In this document: positions 30,314-39,400 of the stretch, one piece after another
Numbering within the stretch: the first letter of the stretch is position 1
Layout of the letters: every line of letters begins with the position of its first letter
From: Thalassotalea atypica
Lineage (GTDB): Bacteria > Pseudomonadota > Gammaproteobacteria > Enterobacterales > Alteromonadaceae
Direction: 5' to 3'
NCBI RefSeq assembly: GCF_030295975.1
Contig: NZ_AP027364.1
Span: forward strand, 1,364,001 to 1,428,000
DNA: 64,000 bases
The notes under the pieces: model-generated
Database searches by the model: none
The model's input: only the letters and a program-made list of their open reading frames with translations
Told to the model about the DNA's origin: nothing
Program-made: the position numbers and the translations under genes

Positions 30314-31636
30314 ATGCTTGAATTAACTTCTTTTCTTGAGTCTTATAATTTTACCCACGTGTTAATTCTCTCTCTATTTGTCTATGCAGTCATTGCGACT
30401 TTTGTTTTGTATCGTCATCAGAAAAACTTAACGAAGTTACTGCTAGAAAAACAGCTCCAGTGTGAGGAGCAAAATAGCACGACACAAAAACATTACCTTG
30501 ATGGGCAAATCGCTGATTTAAGAATGAAGCTGATGAGACAATCTGCGGATCAAAATGAAAAACACCAGCAGCTTATTCATCAACACCAACAGTCTTTGCA
30601 ACAAATGCTGCAAAATCATCAACAGAGTTTCCTACAAAACCAATTAAAATCGATAGATCAAATTACTGAGCACCTCAATAAAACCAGTCGTAGTAACCGC
30701 GAAGAACTGGCAAGTAATATGAGCAAACTTGCTGAAACAACCGATAAACGCCTGTTGGAAATTAGCGGACAAGTGGATAAACGTTTAAATGAGGGATTTG
30801 AGAAAACCACCAAAACATTTAACGATATTTTAAAACGTTTAGCATTAATTGATGATGCGCAAAAGAAAATTACCGAGCTTTCAAGCAATGTTGTCAGTCT
30901 CCAAGAAGTTCTTGCAGATAAACGCTCACGCGGCGCTTTTGGTGAAGTGCAACTAAATGCTTTAATAAGGAATGTTTTACCTGAAAATCAATTTGCGCTG
31001 CAGCATACCTTGTCTAACGGCAAAGTGGCGGATTGCGTCTTATTTTTGCCTGAGCCAACAGGAAATGTCGTTATCGACTCTAAATTTCCTCTTGAAAGTT
31101 ATCGAGTACTTACCGACATTCATGCAGAAGAATTATTACGTAAAAACGCAGCGAAGCAATTTAAAACCGACATTAAAAAGCATATCAATGATATCGCCAG
31201 TAAATATTTAATTGAACATGAAACCGCAGAAGGGGCGGTTATGTTTATCCCAGCAGAGGCGGTGTTTGCTGAAATACATGCCCACCATAGTGACTTAGTG
31301 GATTATGCAAATAAACAACGAGTATGGCTTGCTTCACCCACCACGCTAATGGCGATATTAACAACGGCAAGAGCGGTGATTAAGGATGAAGCAACGCGAC
31401 AACAGGTGCATATTATTCAAGCGCACTTAGGTGAGCTATCGGTTGATTTTGAGCGCTTTAAGGGAAGATTTAATAACTTAGCGCGGCACATTGATCAAGC
31501 CGCAACCGACGTTAAACAGATTCATACTTCAGCAGATAAGATCAGCAAACGATTTGATAAAATTGAACAGGTCGAATTAAGTGAAACTGACGATGCGAAG
31601 CAAGCACCGTCAAATTTAGTGGGTATTAATCCCTAA
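30314..31636 (+). CDS. rmuC: DNA recombination protein RmuC
   Basis: RmuC is a predicted nuclease-fold protein that limits recombination at inverted repeats. The 440-residue protein has an N-terminal membrane helix (residues 14-34), a long Gln/His-rich coiled coil (about 40-180) and the RmuC domain with GAFGEVQLNALIRNVLP, VIDSKFPLESY and MFIPAEAVFAEI. A LexA-type box just upstream suggests DNA-damage control. It converges with the GGDEF gene. Confidence 0.92.
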   Translation: MLELTSFLESYNFTHVLILSLFVYAVIATFVLYRHQKNLTKLLLEKQLQCEEQNSTTQKHYLDGQIADLRMKLMRQSADQNEKHQQLIHQHQQSLQQMLQNHQQSFLQNQLKSIDQITEHLNKTSRSNREELASNMSKLAETTDKRLLEISGQVDKRLNEGFEKTTKTFNDILKRLALIDDAQKKITELSSNVVSLQEVLADKRSRGAFGEVQLNALIRNVLPENQFALQHTLSNGKVADCVLFLPEPTGNVVIDSKFPLESYRVLTDIHAEELLRKNAAKQFKTDIKKHINDIASKYLIEHETAEGAVMFIPAEAVFAEIHAHHSDLVDYANKQRVWLASPTTLMAILTTARAVIKDEATRQQVHIIQAHLGELSVDFERFKGRFNNLARHIDQAATDVKQIHTSADKISKRFDKIEQVELSETDDAKQAPSNLVGINP

Positions 31637-31664
31637 TGGTCGTATCGATAAGGCTCAGCAGATA

Positions 31665-32789
31665 TTAATATTTGTCAAATTTCACGTTGCTTGAAAAGTC
31701 TAGATTACTGACCGAGTCGAATTGCTGAACGCGATTTCTACCTTGCTCTTTCGCCAAGTAAAGCGCTTTATCTGCTTGGATCAACAAGTATTTCAGACTG
31801 TCGTGACGAGATTGTTTAGCGGTAATACCAAAACTCGCCGTACAATTGAAGTTAGCCGTACCCACTACCGGAATGATATGATTTTCTATAGCTATCCTCA
31901 TTTTTTCAGCAATATTATTGGCTTCTTGCAGTGTGGTCTCCGGTAACGCTATGGCAAACTCTTCGCCGCCAATACGTGCAAAGAGATCCTGTTTTCTGCA
32001 TTCTGCTTCAATGACTTTAGAAATTTCAACTAAGCACAAATCCCCAACGTAATGACCGTATTTATCATTTATCGATTTGAAATAGTCAAAATCTAGTAAG
32101 ACCAAGCTAAACGGTCTTTGCAGTTGGATAGATGCATCAAACAACAAATTACCTTGCTCAAAAAAGCAGTGGCGATTTGCGATGCCTGTTAAGGCGTCAG
32201 TTGTTGCTTGTCGCGTTAATTTGGCTTCATTGCTTTCTATTTCATTAGCAAAAATAGTGAGTACAACAATAACTTCAATCATGTTAACCAAAATAACCGA
32301 TTGATAAATAATATGATTAACACTATCTGAGAGGTTTATAAGAGGAAAAGCATTTAGCGTATTTTCACAGTATAAATACAAGATTACTGCTATTATACTT
32401 AAACTGATTTTCTCTTTTTTCTCTTTTAAATCAAAGAGTAAGTACACCCCTGTTGGAACAAGGAAATAATAGAGATGAAAACCTGATGCGTTGGTCACAT
32501 AAATATTAGTGCACACCAATAAATGCACCATTAGGACGCTAAAAAACCAAAGTTTACTGCCTCTATGGGCATTAAAATAGTTGAATGACAGCGTGAATGC
32601 ATACGCTATGGTGAATACCAAGTTTATCAAAGCAACTAAGGCATTATCCAAAACCAATAGATAGGCCAACGTATAAAGCCCTGAGACTATGGTCGTAAAT
32701 AATCCAATGATATTGGTAATTCTTACTTTATTAGCAGCTGAAAAAGTCTGGTTATACGTACCAGTATCAATAATTTTAGTAAGTTTCAT
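31665..32789 (-). CDS. Membrane GGDEF protein (probable diguanylate cyclase)
   Basis: This protein probably makes cyclic di-GMP. About six N-terminal hydrophobic segments (roughly residues 25-200) are followed by a GGDEF domain with the active-site motif GGEEF and an inhibitory I-site RKQD five residues before it, so both catalysis and product inhibition look intact. The TTDALTGIANR and DFDYFKSINDKYGH motifs are present. I chose the ATG at 32789, giving 374 residues; a GTG at 32843 adds 18 residues. Neither has a good ribosome site. Confidence 0.88.
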   Translation of the reverse strand: MKLTKIIDTGTYNQTFSAANKVRITNIIGLFTTIVSGLYTLAYLLVLDNALVALINLVFTIAYAFTLSFNYFNAHRGSKLWFFSVLMVHLLVCTNIYVTNASGFHLYYFLVPTGVYLLFDLKEKKEKISLSIIAVILYLYCENTLNAFPLINLSDSVNHIIYQSVILVNMIEVIVVLTIFANEIESNEAKLTRQATTDALTGIANRHCFFEQGNLLFDASIQLQRPFSLVLLDFDYFKSINDKYGHYVGDLCLVEISKVIEAECRKQDLFARIGGEEFAIALPETTLQEANNIAEKMRIAIENHIIPVVGTANFNCTASFGITAKQSRHDSLKYLLIQADKALYLAKEQGRNRVQQFDSVSNLDFSSNVKFDKY

Positions 32790-33127
32790 GAAAAATAAAG
32801 TTCTTAAGTTGATATATTCTAAAGACTTATCACTTGAGCACACATATGGTGGTGCAATTTAGGGGCTATACAAGCGCCTCTATTGGCTACACAAGCGCCA
32901 TAAAAGTAACAGGTTTAGCCGTTTTTTGATAGCCCTAAGTAAACATATGTAAGTCTTCGATAGCAGTATAGCTCTGTTTTCATGATGAGCTAGTTGGTGT
33001 TTGTTCATCTGTTGAGTAAAGGGAGTTCTGAGAAAAAGACTTTTAAAGGATTCTATTCGTGGTTGCTGTGAGCGAGTAAACCACTGGGCTATATTGATTA
33101 ACATAGCCCTCGTTAATTATTTTCTTA
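32790..33127. other. Intergenic region with a 21-bp tandem duplication
   Basis: This stretch holds no supported gene. At 32864-32878 and 32885-32899 lie two copies of a 15-mer (GGCTATACAAGCGCC and GGCTACACAAGCGCC) with a 21-bp period. An open frame on the minus strand at 32880-33104 has no ribosome site and no recognisable product. Confidence 0.45.
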
Positions 33128-34456
33128 TTAAAATGCAACGTTTATAAATACGACGGTTAATAGAATAGGGCAGACAAAGCGTAAATAATTTCCCCATATC
33201 CCTAACCACCGTTGCTCTCCTTGTAGGGCCTTATCACGTAATTTATTACCGCGCTTCCAAACCCAACCAACAACAATAAAATAAAACAGACAGCTTAGTG
33301 GCTGCAGCATGGTCGTCAAAACTTGTATCACTAGACCAAATAATTGATCAAAAAACGCGACTAAGGTCATGCTTGCAATAAGTACTACACCAGAAACTAA
33401 CCATGTGGCTTTTGCGCGAGTCATTTTCTTTTCTTCAACTAAATAGGCGACTGGCACTTCAGTGGAAGAAATAGTTGATGTCAATGCAGCTATAGACAAT
33501 AACGAGAAAAATCCAGTAGCAACTAGTAAACCGACTGCACCCATTGTGCTAAAGAGTGCCGGTAATATTTGAAAAATTAATTGGCCTTCACCAATTAATT
33601 GATTGCCCACGAATACTTCTTGGCCAGCGTGTTGTGCTACATAAAGTGCTGGAATAATGAGTAACCCAGCTAAAAAGGCGATAAAAGTATCCAACGCACC
33701 GATTGATAGTACTAACTTGCCGATGTCTTTATCTTTTTGCATATATGAGCCATAAACCATCATGCCGCCAACACCAATGGACAATGAGAAGAACGCCTGC
33801 CCCATGGCAGAAATAATCAATTTAGGATCGGTTACTTGATTGAAATCGGGAATCAAATATTGCTTTAACCCTTCTGTAGCCCCGTCTTGCTGGAGAATAT
33901 AAACAATCAGGCCAATCAGCATCATCAATAATATGGGCATTAACCGAGCAGACCACTTTTCTATACCTTTGTGAACGCCTTGATGAACAATTGCCGCGCC
34001 AAGAATAATAAAGACAGGGGTGAATACAACATTTCTTACCGTGCTGTCAGTAGCCAACCACTGGGAAATATCATTAAAACCCAATAATGCAACAAAGGCG
34101 GAAAGTGCGTGTGACAACATCCAGCCAGCGACAATGGTATAAAAGCTTAACATCATAATTGCGCCACTGAGGCCAATTTTTCCCGCCAAACGGCCAAACT
34201 TTGGCATTTTCTCGGCGCAAGCTTCGCCCAAAGCACTTACTGGATTTTTTTGGGCCTGATTACCTAAGTATATTTCTGCGTATAAAGCAGGTAGTGCAAG
34301 TAAAAGCGTAACAATTAGGTAGACAAATAGAAATGCTCCACCACCATTATTAGCAGCATTCGTAGGAAAGCCCCATATATTACCTAAGCCTATAGCTGAG
34401 CCTGCTGCAGCTAACACAAAGCCAATGCGTGAATGAAAAGAGTCTCTAACGGTCAT
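33128..34456 (-). CDS. Sodium-dependent transporter, NSS (SNF) family
   Basis: This 442-residue inner-membrane symporter belongs to the neurotransmitter:sodium symporter family, whose bacterial members (LeuT, TnaT, MhsT) import amino acids with Na+. The helix-1 signature GSAIGLGNIWGFPTNAANNG forms the sodium and substrate sites; the helix-6 region is AMGQAFFSLSIGVGGMMVYG and helix 8 includes TSTISSTEVP. About 11-12 helices are visible. Substrate cannot be read from sequence. It is a single gene. Confidence 0.92.
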   Translation of the reverse strand: MTVRDSFHSRIGFVLAAAGSAIGLGNIWGFPTNAANNGGGAFLFVYLIVTLLLALPALYAEIYLGNQAQKNPVSALGEACAEKMPKFGRLAGKIGLSGAIMMLSFYTIVAGWMLSHALSAFVALLGFNDISQWLATDSTVRNVVFTPVFIILGAAIVHQGVHKGIEKWSARLMPILLMMLIGLIVYILQQDGATEGLKQYLIPDFNQVTDPKLIISAMGQAFFSLSIGVGGMMVYGSYMQKDKDIGKLVLSIGALDTFIAFLAGLLIIPALYVAQHAGQEVFVGNQLIGEGQLIFQILPALFSTMGAVGLLVATGFFSLLSIAALTSTISSTEVPVAYLVEEKKMTRAKATWLVSGVVLIASMTLVAFFDQLFGLVIQVLTTMLQPLSCLFYFIVVGWVWKRGNKLRDKALQGEQRWLGIWGNYLRFVCPILLTVVFINVAF

Positions 34457-34678
34457 ATCCTACTTAACATATTATTTTTATTATAAATGCGAGCTTACCG
34501 ACTTCACTCGCGAAGGGAAAGTATTTTCTATGTAGAAGTTTGTTAACTTGATAATATTATCTTTTATGGTCTTGGAAATAGGGTCGATAGACCTTATGAT
34601 CACTGTATTCAAGGCTGGTCTAAGTATGAGCTGTATTCACTGTTACGCCAGTGAGATTAATATTTAAGAGAACAATGT

Positions 34679-35323
34679 ATGTTGCAATATCAAATAATTC
34701 CAGTCACACCTTTTCAACAAAATTGTACAGTATTTTGGTGCGATGAAACCCAGCAAGCAGCCGTGGTTGATCCCGGCGGAGACGTTGAAAAGGTTATTGC
34801 ATTTATTGATAGCAAAGGGCTTAAACTCGCAAAAGTGTTGCTGACACATGCTCATATTGACCATGCTGGTGCAACGAAAGCGCTATCAGCGCATTATGGT
34901 GTGAAAGTGGAAGGGCCTCAAAAAGAAGACCAGTTTTGGATTGATATGATCCCGATGCAAAAAGAACGCTTTGGCTTTGCGCACGCAGAAGCATTCACCA
35001 CTGATCGTTGGTTAAATCAAGGGGATACCTGCCAGTTTGGTAATATTGAATTAGAAGTCTATTTCTGTCCGGGTCATACACCTGGACATGTTGTCTTTTT
35101 TCATCGAGAGAGCAAATTAGCCCAAGTTGGCGACGTACTTTTCTGTGGCTCTATTGGCCGAACCGATTTTCCTCGTGGAGATCATGCCACTTTGATCAGT
35201 TCAATCAAAGACAACCTCTTTCCTTTGGGTGATGACGTTCAATTTATTCCAGGTCACGGCCCTATGGGGACATTTGGTGAAGAGAGACGCAATAATCCCT
35301 ATGTTGGTCAAGACGCAAGATAG
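34679..35323 (+). CDS. YcbL-like metallo-beta-lactamase-fold hydrolase
   Basis: This 214-residue cytoplasmic protein is a glyoxalase II-like metallo-beta-lactamase-fold hydrolase. The zinc motif THAHIDH (H57, H59, D61, H62) is intact, with further ligands in CPGHTPGH, VGDVLF and PGHGPMGT. YcbL-type proteins hydrolyse S-lactoylglutathione-like thioesters; the exact substrate is not proven here. It is 8 nt upstream of the ion-channel gene, probably one transcript. Confidence 0.88.
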   Translation: MLQYQIIPVTPFQQNCTVFWCDETQQAAVVDPGGDVEKVIAFIDSKGLKLAKVLLTHAHIDHAGATKALSAHYGVKVEGPQKEDQFWIDMIPMQKERFGFAHAEAFTTDRWLNQGDTCQFGNIELEVYFCPGHTPGHVVFFHRESKLAQVGDVLFCGSIGRTDFPRGDHATLISSIKDNLFPLGDDVQFIPGHGPMGTFGEERRNNPYVGQDAR

Positions 35324-35331
35324 AACAGAAT

Positions 35332-36162
35332 ATGAAAAGTAGTTTAGTTTTCAAGGTGCAACGCCGCCTAAAATCAATTGACTCAAGTAAAATATTTCAA
35401 GGCATTGTCATTGCAGTCATCATAGTTTCTGCATTATTAGTTGGCGCAAAAACTCATAATTTACCAGAGCAAGCGATAACATTTTTAGCCATACTTGACC
35501 TAGGCGTGACGATATTTTTTGTTGTCGAAATTTCTATTCGTTTTCTCGCTTGTCGACAAAAAAGCCAATTCTTTAAAAGTGGTTGGAATATATTTGACAC
35601 GGTAATAGTCATCGGTTCACTGATACCAGCAGGTGGCTCAGGGGTACTGATTGCACGTCTACTGCGCGTCTTTAGAGTACTGCGTTTGGTGTCGATGGTG
35701 CCGGAGCTGCGTTTACTCATCAATGCACTGATTAAAGCCATTCCTCGTATGGGCTACATTGCGTTATTAATGTTTGTCATTTTTTATATCTATGCAGCGA
35801 TTGGCAGTATTGTCTTTCACTCCATTAATGAAGTGTTATGGGGCGATGTTTCAATTTCAATGTTAACCTTGTTTAGGGTAGCAACTTTTGAAGATTGGAC
35901 GGACGTTATGTATGAAACCATGGCGGTACATCCTATAAGCTGGATTTATTACATTACCTTTATTTTCCTGACAGCCTTTATCTTTTTAAACATGATGGTA
36001 GGCACCATTTTAGATGTCATGAGTGAAGAGCATGAGAACTTCCGCGCTGAATCTCACGGCGAATCAAAAGAAGGTGGAGAGCCAGCAAGTCGAGCTCAAA
36101 TCGAGCAGCTGCAATCAGAAATAGCTGAGCTTAAAGCAATAATTGTTAATCAATCGCGTTAA
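35332..36162 (+). CDS. Voltage-gated cation channel (BacNav/Cav-like, one-domain)
   Basis: This 276-residue protein has the six-helix architecture of bacterial voltage-gated sodium/calcium channels. The S4 sensor carries arginines every third position (R109, R112, R115, R118 in IARLLRVFRVLRL). The pore has LTLFRVATFEDWTDVMY, so the selectivity filter reads TFEDWTD (residues 185-191); acidic residues occupy the three positions that are acidic in the calcium-selective engineered CavAb filter (TLDDWSD). The C-terminus is a predicted coiled coil (IEQLQSEIAELKAII), as in NaChBac-type tetramers. Calcium selectivity is inferred. Confidence 0.88.
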   Translation: MKSSLVFKVQRRLKSIDSSKIFQGIVIAVIIVSALLVGAKTHNLPEQAITFLAILDLGVTIFFVVEISIRFLACRQKSQFFKSGWNIFDTVIVIGSLIPAGGSGVLIARLLRVFRVLRLVSMVPELRLLINALIKAIPRMGYIALLMFVIFYIYAAIGSIVFHSINEVLWGDVSISMLTLFRVATFEDWTDVMYETMAVHPISWIYYITFIFLTAFIFLNMMVGTILDVMSEEHENFRAESHGESKEGGEPASRAQIEQLQSEIAELKAIIVNQSR

Positions 36163-36206
36163 CGGAATAATTGCCGTTATAAATACTTCCTGATAGGAGT
36201 TATTTC

Positions 36207-36240
36207 AAGGCTGAGAACATTGCGTTCTTAGCCTTTTTTA
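36207..36240 (+). terminator. Rho-independent terminator of the channel gene
   Basis: A 12-bp stem (AAGGCTGAGAAC/GTTCTTAGCCTT, one G-T wobble) with an ATTGC loop is followed by T6. The rest of the 315-nt gap (36163-36477) shows no further feature. Confidence 0.9.
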
Positions 36241-36477
36241 TTTTTGTAATTCTAATCTTACATGAGTAAAAATTGCTAAATAGAGTCGGCGTCCAGTAGT
36301 TACGTTGTAAATATACAAAACTCTGCTATGTTTAAAAAACAAACAAGGACGTGGTGAGATGGTGTAAAATTAGGTATATGTTGTTCATTCTATACTTATT
36401 ATTTCTTTCCCGACTTTCTACTGCCTCCTATTAAAAACAATAAAAAGAATCTCTGCTTTTAACTGGGAAGTGGAATT

Positions 36478-39400
36478 ATGGCTAAACGTTCAAGCCGACT
36501 AAAAGGCATTCTCGTTGTATTCGCGAGTACTTTACTAGCGATCACTGTGTGTAGTGTTTTCTATTACTTCAAAATTGAACAAAACGAAAGTTATCAAAAT
36601 CAGCTGCATTTTCGCGAACTCCAAAACATCAATACCTCGTTTAACAACGGCATAGGGCAATTCAAGCAATACAGTAAGCAAATTAAAGGTGCTTACAAGC
36701 AAATCCAAGCGTTGACGGATAAGAATAATGACATCATTCGTGAATACCATCCGGATAAAGCAGCTTTAGAAGAGCAGCTCAGCCAACAAAACCAATCCCT
36801 AGTTGCGCTGCTTAAGGATATATCTAGTGAAGATAATGCTAATGAAGAATTGAGTAAAACAATAGAGGCAAAACATGCAACGCTCAAAATTGAAAAGCGA
36901 GAGTTTGAAGAGTTATCAGTTGATCTCGACCAGGCAGAATTTAGCTTATTAGATGAAAAGGAAACCTTCTTTGATGTGTTAGAAGAAATTACAGCGGCGT
37001 TGTGGGATGAAAGTACTGATTATGCCAAGCGTTATGATAACGAGTGTGAACAAAGTCCTGAGCGATGCCAATGGTTAGAGCAGTTTATTGACAATATAAT
37101 TGACATATTTGACAGTGAACTAGATCTAACACAGGAGGATATTAGCAATTTATCGCCAAACTCGTTAGCTGAATTGATAATAAAACAGGCAAACAAACAA
37201 AGTGAAAAACGAATAACCAAATTATCAACGGACTTAGCTACAAGTGCAGGAAAAGAAATAGCTCAAATCAAGGCGGCTATAAGTGAACAAGATGCCATTG
37301 TTGCTCAGGTAGATAGCGCTAAGCCGTGGTTTAATAAATTTACTGGTCAGCAAATAACAACGCTTCAATCGACTCTACGAGTTGCTGATAGCAGTGCCTT
37401 ACCACAATATTTGTTTCAAAATGAGCAACACATTAAGGATATTTCAACGCTGATTCAGCAGTATATTTCAAGTAAGAACAGACAAAATACAAGGGCTCGA
37501 AATACTCGACAAAACCAACAGGTACAAATTCTAAAACTGCCGCAACAACCGCCTTTAACGCTACCCAGTGAGATACTCATAAATACCGTTGATCAGGAGC
37601 TAAGCGCTAAAATTGACAACTATTTATTATCGCACCGAGATAAAGCAGTTGAACAACGAAGATATCTAATTGGGAAACTTAACTTAATCGAAAACGTAAA
37701 TAAACTGATGCTAGAGCAGAAGTCAAGAGTACAACTCGCGCTCGCCAATATGTATGTGCTTAATGTGGAAAAACAACAAGTCGAAGAAAAGCTGCTTGTT
37801 AAAAAAAGAGCAATTCCGATATTAGAGCGGGAGATAAAAACCAGCCAAGAAAGATTAGTGCAAAAAGACTCATCAAAGAAGACGCAACTTAAAAATGTTC
37901 GATTGAGAATTGTCGAGATAAGATCTAAGCTCAAAAAACTAAGTAACAAAGCGCGAATTGCTCTAAATGAAAAATCAGAGGAACTGCTAACACTTGTACA
38001 AACATACTACTCTGATCTTCTACTCAATGAGCCACACCAGCTCTCAAACTCTAGTCGACTAAGGTCACTGAAAGAATCTAATACTAACGAAAATTCATGG
38101 CAAAGAGATTTTGAAATCTATACGTCATGTCTTGATAATGCTTTATTGACCGAAAGTCTTTGTGAAATAACCTTTACCGAAACATTAAACCTATCAAGCC
38201 CCATTAATACCTTGTTGTTGGCTGGCACCGCACTAAAGAACTTAAAGATTAAAAGCTATAAATCAACCCCTATGCTAGTTGAAGCGTTCGAGAATGAAAT
38301 AGACGAAAATCCTAAGGTCATACTCGATGGCGACGCGCAAACTATCGTTATGAGCTTACCGGATCAACAGGTAGGTGAAGCCCATCACATTGATTTTATG
38401 GGGGAGGCAAGTACCAGGTACCCGTTGGTTCTACTGGTGAATGAAACTGGGGAAGTCATTGTTTCCAAGGAGAATCAGCAAATTAATGCTTCACTTAAAG
38501 GAATCGAATTTGAGCAGTTAAACCACATATTTTTAAATTTGTTTGAGCAACAAAAGCCTCAAAGCGGAACAGGTCAAAAATCCGTATCGGCTTCTAATCA
38601 AAGTGACAATGAGCTCTCTCTCAAAGCGAGTGAGCAACCGGTAGCGGAAAGCAAACTTTCGCTTCCTGGTTATTCAGGCTATATCGATGTCGATATTGCT
38701 GGCGATGTTTATCGGCTATTCATCTCGCCTTATACAAATAAGTCTAAATCTAAAACCAGTGATAATTTCTACGTGAAATCAGGTGGTGTTGAAGGCAATA
38801 TTTTAAAAAGTAATCAGCTATATTTAATCGGCTTTAGGGACAAATCCAACTTAGTGCAGGCTAAGTTATCTCTGTCTCGTAGTTTAATTATTATCGCTAT
38901 ATTTACTTTTTTTGGCTTATTTTCGCTGATACCGCTATTTAAAATTCGTCTAGTGTCTCAAGGACAGGCATTTTCAAATTTTGACCGTCATTATACTGCG
39001 ATAGGCTTGCTATTGTTGGTAACTGTGGTAACTGTAGGCGGAGTCTGTGGTTGGCAATATGCAGACACAAAACAGATGATTACAAAACAAAGTAAAGCAA
39101 TCTTCACGCAAATTAGAAACCGCTTTAATAATGAAATTACGTTATTAGCACAATATGCGGAAGAACAATTTATAAGCAAAAAAACAGAGCTAGAAGCAAA
39201 AAATTCAGGTGTTAATCAATTTAGTGACTCTCTGTTCACCACTGCAAGTAATAGAGAGTTTAGTGATAACCAATATTTTCTCGATAATTTGTTTTACCTA
39301 ACGGCAAAAGATGACATAAAAGAAAGCACCAAGCTTGATGGTTTGGCTATGTGGTCGACCACAAAAACTTACCGTTCAAATGATAATGTATCCGTGTATT

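Noticed and set aside
32880-33104. Minus-strand 74-codon open frame between the GGDEF and transporter genes
   Set aside because: No ribosome site, no recognisable domain, and composition looks like random AT-rich translation.
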